Assembly: GCA_050251635.1 (NCBI GenBank)
Contig: JBFWML010000039.1
Coordinates: 1 to 19,766 of the forward strand
DNA length: 19,766 nt
Origin: JBFWML01 sp050251635
GTDB lineage: Bacteria; Campylobacterota; Campylobacteria; Campylobacterales; SZUA-545
Direction: 5' to 3'
Shown here: positions 5,312 to 12,946 of the stretch, piece by piece
Numbering within the stretch: position 1 is the first letter of the stretch
How the letters are laid out: each line of letters opens with the position of its first letter
Position numbers and translations under genes: made by a program
The notes under the pieces: generated by a model
What the model was told of the DNA's origin: nothing
The model's database searches: none
Seen by the model: only the letters and a program-made list of their open reading frames with translations

Positions 5312-6787
5312 ATGAAAATTCTGCTGATCAATCAGAATGCCACGGTCGAAAAGCTGGTCCGGCTGAGCGCCGCGAAAGTGGGCTTGGAAGTTCAGGCAAT
5401 TGCGAACACGGCAGCGGTAAGCGCGGGCGAATACGCGTGGGTGCTGATCGACCATGAGGCGATGGGCGGTGCCGATCTTGCCGCGTTGCGCGCGCAGTGC
5501 CCGGGCGCGAAAATGGGGCTTTTGCACCCCAAAAACGGTGAACGAACCGGGGGTTTTGATCTCTATATCGAAAAACCTTTTTTGCCCACGGAGCTGATAG
5601 ACGAATTTTCCGCGCAGATGGGGCAGTCCCAGGATGAAGCGGCAGACGAATCGCTGGATATGGAGCTTCCGTCGCTGGACGAGGGCGAAAGCGATTTGGG
5701 CGCCGACTTGGGCGATCTCTCCTTGGATGACACCTTTGGCGATTCTTCAGCCGGGCTGGCGGGTATGGACGATCTGGATTTGGGCGGTGACGAAGGGCAT
5801 GATGCCTTAGGCTCGCTCGACGGACTGGATGATGAACTAACATTGGACTCGGCCGATTCGGCCACAATGACGGCAAGCGGTGACGATCTGGGCGACTCCA
5901 TGGCTTCGGATGGGCTGGAGGACCTCTCCTTGGATCTTGACAGCCTCGAGGCGGATGAAGCGCCCGCAACGGTTCTGGGCGAACTGCCCGAAGAGGCGGC
6001 CGGGCAGCCCGAAGAGTTTAACTTGGAGGATGTCGAGATTGAAGCCGACGAACTGCCCGCTACAGACGGCGGCGAGCTGGACGATCTGGATGCCGATATG
6101 ACCGCGCCGGGCGAAGAGGAGCCCAAGATTTCGATATTGGACAAGGAAGAGGTGGAGAAGGTGAAAGAGTTGCTCAACGAAGACAGTCTCGAAGAAGATG
6201 CGGCGGCACCGATGGATGATCTGTCTTTGGAGGGTGAGGATTTCCCCGATCTGACCGAATCACTCGATGACCTGGAGGCACCGGAAGCGGAAGCGTCAAG
6301 CGACATGAAGCTGGAGCTGGGTGAAAACAGCGCTCTGCTGGACGAAGACGATCTGGCCGATCTGCACAAATCCGGCGGCGATCTGGATGATGAGGCGCTT
6401 TTGGATGACTCCTTCGGCGAGATGGAGGAGATGCAGGGCGAAGAGCTTGAAACCTTGGAAGACTCCTTTGCGCAGGAAGAAGCGGCCATGGAAGAGCCGT
6501 TGCCCGCCTTCGACTTTAACGAACAGTCCGAAGCGGGTGCTTTGGGGTCCGATGAAGAGCTTGGAAGCCTGAGTGAAGAGTCGGTCGCTGTGGCGCTCGG
6601 CGAGGAGTTGCCCCAAAAGCCGCAACCGGCTGCTTCGGTACAAGCGGCTCCCGCGGCGCAAGCATCCGGCGTAGCCGCTTCGTCGCTTGAGGGTGCGCTG
6701 GCTACCTTGAGCACCGGCACGCTACGCGAGTTGCTTGACGGGATGCAGCTGACGATCAACATCTCCTTCCCCAACAAAAAGTCTTAA
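5312..6787 (+). CDS. Highly acidic protein with N-terminal degenerate receiver-like domain
   Basis: The product is 491 residues. Residues 1-100 resemble a CheY-type receiver fold: a starting strand MKILLINQN, Asp47 in WVLIDHEAM at the phosphoacceptor position, and Lys88 in IEKPFLPTEL matching the conserved KPF lysine. The acidic pair that binds magnesium (usually DD near residue 8) is replaced by INQN, so it looks like a pseudo-receiver. Residues 108-455 are a long Asp/Glu/Leu-rich, low-complexity region with recurring DDLSLD-like units. A short ordered C-terminus (TLRELLDGMQLTINISFPNK) follows an Ala/Pro-rich linker. There is no signal peptide or membrane segment. GGGGGA lies 6 bases before the ATG. 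From memory, Campylobacter carries a gene labelled highly acidic protein in this place between fliR and gmk. Function is unknown to me. Confidence 0.88.
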   Translation: MKILLINQNATVEKLVRLSAAKVGLEVQAIANTAAVSAGEYAWVLIDHEAMGGADLAALRAQCPGAKMGLLHPKNGERTGGFDLYIEKPFLPTELIDEFSAQMGQSQDEAADESLDMELPSLDEGESDLGADLGDLSLDDTFGDSSAGLAGMDDLDLGGDEGHDALGSLDGLDDELTLDSADSATMTASGDDLGDSMASDGLEDLSLDLDSLEADEAPATVLGELPEEAAGQPEEFNLEDVEIEADELPATDGGELDDLDADMTAPGEEEPKISILDKEEVEKVKELLNEDSLEEDAAAPMDDLSLEGEDFPDLTESLDDLEAPEAEASSDMKLELGENSALLDEDDLADLHKSGGDLDDEALLDDSFGEMEEMQGEELETLEDSFAQEEAAMEEPLPAFDFNEQSEAGALGSDEELGSLSEESVAVALGEELPQKPQPAASVQAAPAAQASGVAASSLEGALATLSTGTLRELLDGMQLTINISFPNKKS

Positions 6788-6789
6788 AA

Positions 6790-7404
6790 ATGTCCGGTTC
6801 GCTTGTGGTCGTTTCCGGCCCTAGCGGGTCGGGTAAAAGTTCGTTGTGCCGCATTATCTGCGATACCTTTGATTACGCCCATCTTTCCATCTCGACAACC
6901 ACACGTGCCATGCGTGAGGGTGAGCGGGACGGTGTGGATTACTTCTTTACCGACAAAGAGAGCTTTCGAGCCGCGATCGACGAAGGCGAGTTTCTTGAGT
7001 GGGCGGAGGTTCACGGGAACTATTACGGCACGAGCAAAAGGCGGGTTGAGGAGGCCCTGAAGGCCGGAAAAACGGTTCTTTTCGATATCGATGTTCAGGG
7101 TCAGGCTTCGGTTGTTCGCCTTTTTCCCAAGGAGACGACCTCGGTTTTTGTCACCACCCCCTCTTTGCCGGTTTTGCGCCAGCGGTTAGAGGGGCGTGGC
7201 ACCGACACCGCCGAGGTCATTGCCAAGCGTCTTGTCAACGCGCTTGATGAGATGGCCTGTATTGATCGCTACGACTATCTCATTATCAACGATCGGTTCG
7301 AGGAGTCCTTGGAGGCGCTTAAATCCGTTGTTGTAGTGTCTCGCTATAAGGAAGCTAGGGTATCATTACCCGATTTTATTTCGGCCTGGAAGGGCCAATT
7401 TTAA
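6790..7404 (+). CDS. gmk: Guanylate kinase
   Basis: Guanylate kinase turns GMP and ATP into GDP and ADP in the cytoplasm and is essential for GTP supply. The 204-residue product has the P-loop GPSGSGKS at 10-17 and the GMP-binding stretch STTTRAMREGERDGVDYFF in residues 34-54. HGNYYGTSK and the VLFDIDVQGQ strand follow, all diagnostic for the family. Length is normal. It begins only 2 bases after the acidic protein stop with no clear ribosome site of its own (CAACAAAAAGTCTTAAAA precedes it), so translation probably depends on coupling to the acidic gene. Confidence 0.97.
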   Translation: MSGSLVVVSGPSGSGKSSLCRIICDTFDYAHLSISTTTRAMREGERDGVDYFFTDKESFRAAIDEGEFLEWAEVHGNYYGTSKRRVEEALKAGKTVLFDIDVQGQASVVRLFPKETTSVFVTTPSLPVLRQRLEGRGTDTAEVIAKRLVNALDEMACIDRYDYLIINDRFEESLEALKSVVVVSRYKEARVSLPDFISAWKGQF

Positions 7405-7413
7405 GGAGTCCCC

Positions 7414-7650
7414 ATGGGTATGCCCAGTATGCCTGAGTTGCTCATCATTTTGTTGATTGTGCTGCTGCTTTTTGGCGCCAAGAAAATTCCCGATCTCGCC
7501 CGCGGTTTGGGTTCCGGCATCAAGAACTTCAAAAATGCCATCAAAGACGATGAGGATAAGCCCGATCAAAAGAGCGCCGATCAAAAGAATATTGAGGCGG
7601 ATAAACAGGCTTCTTCGACGACCGGCGCCGATAAACCCAAGGTTTCCTAA
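7414..7650 (+). CDS. tatA: Sec-independent (Tat) protein translocase subunit TatA
   Basis: The 78-residue product has one N-terminal membrane helix (about residues 5-22, MPELLIILLIVLLLFG), the conserved FG hinge, then the amphipathic helix AKKIPDLARGLGSGIKNFK, followed by an acidic and polar tail. This is the standard layout of TatA, which forms the pore-like assembly that moves folded proteins across the inner membrane. TatB and TatC are not in this window. AAGGAG overlaps the gmk stop and lies 5 bases before the ATG at 7414. Placement between gmk and argS agrees with the order I recall for Campylobacter. Confidence 0.96.
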   Translation: MGMPSMPELLIILLIVLLLFGAKKIPDLARGLGSGIKNFKNAIKDDEDKPDQKSADQKNIEADKQASSTTGADKPKVS

Positions 7651-7661
7651 GGTTCCCTTCT

Positions 7662-9254
7662 TTGAAAAAACGTGTTATCGCCCACATTGCGGGCCGTCTT
7701 GAGCACAGCGATGTGCTAGTCACCAAGCCGAAGGATGCTTCCTTCGGCCACTTCTGCACCCCGGTTGCGTTTACCCTTGCCAAACAGCTTAAGCAGTCTC
7801 CCCACGCCATCGCGCAGGATTTGTGCGAAAAGCTGCTGCATGACGAACTGTTTGACAAGGTCGAACAGGTGGCCGGGTATGTCAACTTCTCCCTAAGCGA
7901 TCGCTTCCTGGATAGCTTCGCCAACGATGCGCTCAAAGACGGCGACGCCTTTGGCGCGCAGCAAAACGGTACGCGGATTTTGCTGGAATATGTCAGCGCC
8001 AACCCCACCGGGCCGCTGCATATCGGCCATGCGCGCGGCGCGGTGTATGGCAATGCGTTGCTGCAACTGGGCCGTCATCTGGGCTACGCGATCGACAGCG
8101 AGTATTACATTAACGACGCGGGCAATCAGGTCGATCTGCTGGGCCAGTCGGTGCACTACAAGGGCCGTGCCGAGATACTGGGCGAAAGCGTCGATTTCCC
8201 CGCCGAGTGTTATCAGGGCGAATACATCTCCGAGCTTGCCCGCAAAGCCCATGCGCAGTTTGGCGATACCCCCTTTAAAGCCGGGGCCGACTTGACCGAC
8301 ATGGCCTCGTGGGCCAAAGACCGCATGATGGAGTGGGTCAAGGATACCTTGGGCCGCGCCGGAATCGTTTTTGACAACTACGTCAGCGAAAAGTCGCTCT
8401 ATGGCCGCTGGGATGCGGTGCGCAAACAGCTTGAGGAACACGGCGCACTTTATGCCGACGCCGAGGGCAAGGTGTGGCTGGCCTCCAGCCAAAAAGGTGA
8501 CGCCAAAGATCGCGTCGTGGTGCGCGAAAACGGCGTTCCGACCTATCTGGCGGGCGATATTATCTACCACGGCGACAAGTTCGCGCGGGGGTATGACCGC
8601 TACATCAATATCTGGGGCGCCGATCACCACGGTTACATTCCGCGCGTTAAAGCCGCCGTTGATTTTCTAGGCTACGATTCGACCAAGCTCGAGGTGCTGC
8701 TTTCCCAGATGGTGGCGCTACTCAAGGGCGGCGAACCCTACAAGATGTCCAAACGTTCGGGCAACTTCGTCACCATGGAAGACGTGGGCGAAGAGATCGG
8801 CTACGACTCGCTCAAATTCGTCTTTTTGACCAAACGTTCGGACACCCATCTGGAGTTTGATATCGATCTGCTCAAAAACGAAGACAGCTCCAACCCGGTC
8901 TATTACGTCAACTACGCCCATGCCCGTATTTGTTCACTTTTTGAAAAGGTGGGCAAAACCCCCGAAGAGATGGTGAACGTGAAGCTGGAAAACCTCAGCC
9001 ATGAAGCCAAAGACCTGCTTTTTACGGCGATGCTGCTGCCGGAAGTGATAGACGATGCGTTCGAAACCCGTCAGGCCCACTTGGTGACCGATTATCTGTA
9101 TAAGCTGGCGGGCAAATTCCACCGCTTCTACACCGAAAACCGCGTGATGGGCAGCGATCAGGAAGCGCAGTTTCTTAAAATCTTCGCGGTCACGGCGCTT
9201 TCGATCCGGCTGGGGATGAAGCTGCTGGGCATCACCGCCAAAACGCGGATGTGA
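7662..9254 (+). CDS. argS: Arginyl-tRNA synthetase
   Basis: ArgRS is a class I synthetase that charges tRNA-Arg in the cytoplasm. The 530-residue product has the N-terminal additional domain (residues 1-100, with CTPVAFTLAKQLKQSP near 32-47), the HIGH motif in SANPTGPLHIGHARG with HIGH at 120-123, the KMSKR motif at 361-365 in YKMSKRSGNF, and an all-helical anticodon-binding C-terminal domain. The start is a TTG at 7662, with AAGG nine bases upstream overlapping the tatA stop. No ATG or GTG is better placed, and the N-terminus from this TTG aligns with the family as I recall it. A TTG start and weak spacing may lower expression relative to tatA. Confidence 0.97.
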   Translation: MKKRVIAHIAGRLEHSDVLVTKPKDASFGHFCTPVAFTLAKQLKQSPHAIAQDLCEKLLHDELFDKVEQVAGYVNFSLSDRFLDSFANDALKDGDAFGAQQNGTRILLEYVSANPTGPLHIGHARGAVYGNALLQLGRHLGYAIDSEYYINDAGNQVDLLGQSVHYKGRAEILGESVDFPAECYQGEYISELARKAHAQFGDTPFKAGADLTDMASWAKDRMMEWVKDTLGRAGIVFDNYVSEKSLYGRWDAVRKQLEEHGALYADAEGKVWLASSQKGDAKDRVVVRENGVPTYLAGDIIYHGDKFARGYDRYINIWGADHHGYIPRVKAAVDFLGYDSTKLEVLLSQMVALLKGGEPYKMSKRSGNFVTMEDVGEEIGYDSLKFVFLTKRSDTHLEFDIDLLKNEDSSNPVYYVNYAHARICSLFEKVGKTPEEMVNVKLENLSHEAKDLLFTAMLLPEVIDDAFETRQAHLVTDYLYKLAGKFHRFYTENRVMGSDQEAQFLKIFAVTALSIRLGMKLLGITAKTRM

Positions 9255-10486
9255 AAAAAGTCTTTTTCAAAACCTTCGGGTGCCGCACCAATCTCTTTGA
9301 CACTCAGGTGATGATCGCCAATCTCGGACCGTGGGAAACCACGGAGGCCGAGGGCGAAGCAGACGCCATCGTCATTAACTCCTGCACCGTCACCAATGCC
9401 GCCGATAGCGGCGTTCGCGCCTATATCAGCCGTTTGCGCCGCGAAAATCCCGCAATTAAAATCTTTTTTACCGGCTGCGGCGTTGCCACGCAGGGCAGGG
9501 TGCTTTTGCACGAAGGCCGCATCGACGGCCTGTTCGGCCACTCGGAAAAGGAGCGGATCGAAACCTTTTTGGCCGCGCCGGAGCCCTTTGAAATACCGGG
9601 CAATCTGACCCATATCGATACCACGCTGATTGAACGGTTCGAAGGCAAACACCGCGCTTTTATCAAGATTCAGGAGGGGTGCGATTTTGCGTGCAGTTAT
9701 TGCATTATCCCCAGCGTGCGGGGCCGGGCGCGAAGTTTGGGCGAAAAACTGATTCTTGATCAGATTCGGCTGCTTTGCGATCAGGGTTATGAAGAGTTTG
9801 TGCTCACCGGCACCAATATGGGCAGCTACGGGCGCGACCGGGGCGAAAATCTGGCGAAGCTTGTTGCGCAAATCGGCCAAGTTTCCGGCGTGAAGCGGCT
9901 ACGGCTGGGGAGTTTGGAGCCGGTTCAGGTGGATGAGCCGCTGATCGAGCTTTTAAACGCGCCTTTTATGGCCCGTCATCTGCATGTGGCTTTGCAGCAC
10001 ACCTCCGATGCGATGCTCGAAAAGATGAACCGCCGCAACCGTTTTGAGTCCGATCGGCGGCTTTTGGAGCGGCTTTCGGGCTTGGGTTATGCGCTGGGAA
10101 CCGACTATATTGTGGGTTTTCCCGGCGAAAACGAAGCGATTTTCGAAGAAGCTCTCGCAAATTTAAAAACCCTGCCGCTGACCCATATCCATCTTTTTCC
10201 ATATAGCCCCCGCGAAGGCACGCCTGCCGCAATGCTGAAGCAGGATGTGCCGGGCAATGTGGCCGCGGCACGGCGCGAAAAGATCGCGCAGGCGGTGGAA
10301 AATAAACGCCGTGAGTTCTACGCGCGGCTCAAAACGCCGCTCGCGGTTTTGATCGAAAACGAAAACGGCGGGCTCGATCAGTATTTTTCCCGCATTCAGA
10401 TTCAAAGCGACCGGCCGCTTTCCGGTTGGGTGACGCTGGAAAACTGGCATATTGACGAAGCCGGAAAGATCGAGGGGCGGTTATGA
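9251..10486 (+). CDS. mtaB: MtaB-type tRNA methylthiotransferase (radical SAM)
   Basis: The 411-residue product is of the MiaB family. The N-terminal UPF0004 domain supplies three cluster cysteines: Cys11 in FGCRTN, Cys45 in NSCTVTNAA and Cys76 in TGCGVA. The radical SAM core has Cys144, Cys148 and Cys151 in GCDFACSYCIIP, followed by RGRARS. A C-terminal TRAM-like region spans about 360-411. Two iron-sulfur clusters and SAM are used to add a methylthio group. NSCTVTNAAD and the overall length fit MtaB, which acts on t6A37 of tRNA, better than MiaB or RimO, but substrate choice is inferred. It begins with GTG in a GTGA overlap with the argS stop, so it is coupled to argS, itself a tRNA enzyme. 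Confidence 0.88.
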   Translation: MKKVFFKTFGCRTNLFDTQVMIANLGPWETTEAEGEADAIVINSCTVTNAADSGVRAYISRLRRENPAIKIFFTGCGVATQGRVLLHEGRIDGLFGHSEKERIETFLAAPEPFEIPGNLTHIDTTLIERFEGKHRAFIKIQEGCDFACSYCIIPSVRGRARSLGEKLILDQIRLLCDQGYEEFVLTGTNMGSYGRDRGENLAKLVAQIGQVSGVKRLRLGSLEPVQVDEPLIELLNAPFMARHLHVALQHTSDAMLEKMNRRNRFESDRRLLERLSGLGYALGTDYIVGFPGENEAIFEEALANLKTLPLTHIHLFPYSPREGTPAAMLKQDVPGNVAAARREKIAQAVENKRREFYARLKTPLAVLIENENGGLDQYFSRIQIQSDRPLSGWVTLENWHIDEAGKIEGRL

Positions 10487-11610
10487 GATTTGACGCGCTG
10501 GTCATCGGGGCGGGGATTGCGGGTTCGACGATCGCCTATTGGCTGGATCGTTACGGTTTGAAGGTCGGTGTGCTGGAAAGCGAGCGGGTTGCCGCCGGAG
10601 CCAGCGGCGCGGCGGGCGCGTTTCTTTCGCCGATGATGGGCAAAGGCAGCGCGGTGATGCAACTGGTTAATCGCGCGCTGGTCGAAACCCTGGAGCTCTA
10701 CGGCGAAATTGCCCCCGATCTGCTAATCAAGGGCGGCGCGATCCGTTTTCCCAAGCGGGATGAACAAAACGAGCGTTTCTGGGAGCTGGCCGAACATTTG
10801 GAAATTCCCCATGAGCGGCGGGAGGGTTCGATCTTTTTTCCTGAAGCAGGGGCTGTGGACGCCCAGTTGCTTTGCAAACGGCTGCTGGCAGGGGTGATGC
10901 TTTTTGAAGGCGTTAAAGCCGATCGGCCCGTCTATCAGGGAGGTGAGTGGCACGCGGGCGGACACAGTGCGCCAATCCTTGTGGTGTCCACGGGCGCGTA
11001 CACGTCGATTTTGCCCGATAACTGGATGCAGCTTCGCGGCGTCTGGGGGGAGCGCCTCGCGGTTGAGTCTCCGGTTGATATTTCTTCTAATCTGATGGGG
11101 GCGGTTTCGCTGTCGGCTACTTTTGCAGACAGGACGGCAGCCATCGGCGCGACCCACCGCCGGGATAAACATGACTGGAATGTTGATGAAACGGCGGCCA
11201 TGGGTCTGCTGCAGGAGGCTAAAAACCTGATGCCTCAAATCGGCGGCGCGCGGGTCTTGGATATTAAAGCCGGAATGCGCCCGGCCAGCATGGATTATCT
11301 GCCCATCGCCGGGCCGCTGCCCCATGTCCACAAAATCGCCGCGCAGTTTCCCGAATTGATGCGGGGGCGAAGCGTGCCGCCGGAGCAGCTTCCGGTTTAT
11401 CCGGGTCTTTATCTGCACACGGGCCATGGCGGGCGGGGTTTTGTGACGGCGCCCCATACGGCGCGGCTGCTTGCGGAGTCGATCGTGCGCCGGGGCACGT
11501 TGCCGCAAAATGTGCTGCCCTCCCGTTTTGTGGGCCGCCACATCAGGCGGCAAAGCGAAAACGGGGTGTATGATTGGTTACGGAAGTCGCCCGCATTGGA
11601 AGGTTGTTAA
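10483..11610 (+). CDS. FAD-dependent oxidoreductase, stand-alone MnmC oxidase-domain-like
   Basis: The 375-residue product is a DAO-family flavoprotein. It has an N-terminal Rossmann motif VIGAGIAGS at 7-15 with an Glu at the end of the second strand (VLESE). A GASGAAGAFLSPMM stretch at 38-53 matches the form seen in MnmC and ThiO. Near the C-terminus GMRPASMDYLPIAGPLP (from about 264) is followed by GLYLHTGHGGRGFVTAPH, as in the oxidase half of MnmC, which turns cmnm5(s2)U34 of tRNA into nm5(s2)U. The methyltransferase half of bifunctional MnmC is absent. Overlap with mtaB by ATGA places it in a tRNA-modification run, which supports this role. Alternatives are glycine oxidase (ThiO) or another DAO enzyme. 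No thiamine gene is nearby. Confidence 0.75.
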   Translation: MRFDALVIGAGIAGSTIAYWLDRYGLKVGVLESERVAAGASGAAGAFLSPMMGKGSAVMQLVNRALVETLELYGEIAPDLLIKGGAIRFPKRDEQNERFWELAEHLEIPHERREGSIFFPEAGAVDAQLLCKRLLAGVMLFEGVKADRPVYQGGEWHAGGHSAPILVVSTGAYTSILPDNWMQLRGVWGERLAVESPVDISSNLMGAVSLSATFADRTAAIGATHRRDKHDWNVDETAAMGLLQEAKNLMPQIGGARVLDIKAGMRPASMDYLPIAGPLPHVHKIAAQFPELMRGRSVPPEQLPVYPGLYLHTGHGGRGFVTAPHTARLLAESIVRRGTLPQNVLPSRFVGRHIRRQSENGVYDWLRKSPALEGC

Positions 11611-12177
11611 ATGGAGCAGACGCTGGTTAATAAGCTGTGCCGGGTTTCATTGTCGCTTTTTCGCAAAAACTTTTTCGGGATTTTCCACGGTTCGATTTCG
11701 GCCCGGGTGGAGCTGAGCAAATTTCTGATCAACAAGCGCGAGGCGATCTTTGATAACCTCGATCAAGAGGACTTTACGCTCCTTCACCACGTGCGCGATT
11801 ACCGCTGGAAGGATGCGAGCCTCGATTCCGAGATTCATTCACGCATCTATCAGAGCATCCCCGATGCCAAGTTTGTCGCCTACTCCATGCCGCCCTTTAC
11901 GACGGCCTATTCGCTGGACAACAGCTATATTGTGCCCAGAGACTATTTTGGCAGGCAGCTTTACCCCAGTCTGAAAATTTACGACCCCAAAAACTACGAA
12001 GACTGGTATGACCGCGCCGACGTGGAGATTAGCCGCGTCATGGCCGAGCAGGATACGGATGTGGTGGTGATTCGCGGATACGGCATCTATGCCCATGCGC
12101 GCGAAATCAACGATCTGGCTAAGAAATTCGCCGTGATTGAGAATAGCTGCCGTTTGCTGCTTTATACAAAAATCTAA
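11611..12177 (+). CDS. Class II aldolase/adducin-fold protein lacking the metal-binding histidines
   Basis: The 188-residue product follows the class II aldolase/adducin pattern: GSISARV at 27-33 (where the family has GNxSxR), SEIHSRIYQSIPDAKFVA at 73-90, and VVVIRGYGIYAHAREINDLA at 151-170, then an ENSCRLLL helix. In active members such as fuculose-1-phosphate aldolase, zinc is held by an HxH pair after the PDA strand and by a His in the HHG or RGHG turn. Here these places read YSM (91-93) and RGYG (Tyr157). The catalytic Glu position (Glu74) is kept. It therefore looks like a pseudoenzyme or an enzyme with changed chemistry. The ATG directly follows the stop of the flavoprotein gene. Its stop overlaps the convergent GGDEF gene. 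Role unknown. Confidence 0.75.
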   Translation: MEQTLVNKLCRVSLSLFRKNFFGIFHGSISARVELSKFLINKREAIFDNLDQEDFTLLHHVRDYRWKDASLDSEIHSRIYQSIPDAKFVAYSMPPFTTAYSLDNSYIVPRDYFGRQLYPSLKIYDPKNYEDWYDRADVEISRVMAEQDTDVVVIRGYGIYAHAREINDLAKKFAVIENSCRLLLYTKI

Positions 12178-12944
12178 TTTTTGCTGACGACGACCCGGTT
12201 TTTTCCTTCGCTTTTGGCCTGAAAAAGCGCGTGATCGGCCTTGGCAAAGAGGGTTTCGTAGGTGTCATCCTTTTGTGCGGGCGCAAGACCGATGCTGACG
12301 GTCAGCTGGATAGGACGGCTTTGGTGGTGCATCTGGGTGGCGGCCACTTTGGCGCGGATATTTTCGGCCAGCGCCATCGCTTCGTCCATACGGGTTTGCA
12401 GGCTTAAGACCACAAACTCCTCACCGCCGTAACGGTATAGATGGTTGTTTTGCCCCAAAATCGCCTTGAAGGCGCGCACAAGATAGAGCAGAACCTTGTC
12501 TCCGGCAAGATGTCCGTGATTGTCGTTGATTTTCTTAAAATCGTCCGCATCGACAATCAGCATATAAAGCCCGATCCGGTCGGGCTTTTGTTCGTTGAGC
12601 AGATGCGTGACGTCCTCTTCGAGCTTGCGGCGGTTGAAGATATGGGTGAGCGGATCGAGCCGGACTTCCGCCTCGGCTTCGTTTAGATTTTTCTGCAGCG
12701 ATTCGTTTTCGCGCTTGCTGCGCTCCAGTTCGTCAAGCAGACGGTTTTGAAGCGCCACAAAGCCGTCAACCACGCGGCTTAGCTGGGCTTGGTCTTCGCG
12801 GGGGTTTTGCGCAATGTAGCTTTCCAGCGCGGCGATCTGGGTTTTTTGCTCATCGGCGACCTGCCGTAGCGTTTCGTTGCCTTCAGAGGCGAGCTTTAGG
12901 TAGCGCTCCAGCAGTTCCAGTAGTTTTTCGCGGCTATAGATCAT
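12174..12944 (-). CDS. Cytoplasmic GGDEF diguanylate cyclase
   Basis: The 256-residue product has an N-terminal helical, probably coiled-coil region (1-92) with no membrane segment, and a GGDEF domain from RLDPLTHIFNRRKL at 95-108. The metal and substrate residues in VDADDFKKINDNHGHLAGD (131-149) and the signature RYGGEEF with GGEEF at 173-177 are intact, so it should make cyclic di-GMP from two GTP. The inhibitory I-site RxxD expected at 164-167 reads GQNN, so product feedback at that site is probably lost. I prefer the ATG at 12944, two bases after the lpxD stop, to a GTG at 12989 that lies inside lpxD. No strong ribosome site is seen, which suggests coupling to lpxD. Confidence 0.92.
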   Translation of the reverse strand: MIYSREKLLELLERYLKLASEGNETLRQVADEQKTQIAALESYIAQNPREDQAQLSRVVDGFVALQNRLLDELERSKRENESLQKNLNEAEAEVRLDPLTHIFNRRKLEEDVTHLLNEQKPDRIGLYMLIVDADDFKKINDNHGHLAGDKVLLYLVRAFKAILGQNNHLYRYGGEEFVVLSLQTRMDEAMALAENIRAKVAATQMHHQSRPIQLTVSIGLAPAQKDDTYETLFAKADHALFQAKSEGKNRVVVSKN

Positions 12945-12946
12945 GG

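Noticed and set aside
5563..6777. 404-codon Ser-rich open frame on the minus strand
   Set aside because: It is the opposite-strand reading of the acidic gene's Asp, Glu and Leu codons, which turn into serine-rich sequence. It has no ribosome site or recognisable fold.
10483..11610. Calling the flavoprotein ThiO (glycine oxidase)
   Set aside because: No thiamine genes are nearby, the C-terminal GMRPASMDYLPIAG and TGHGGRG stretches fit the MnmC oxidase better, and neighbours act on tRNA. ThiO is kept only as an alternative.
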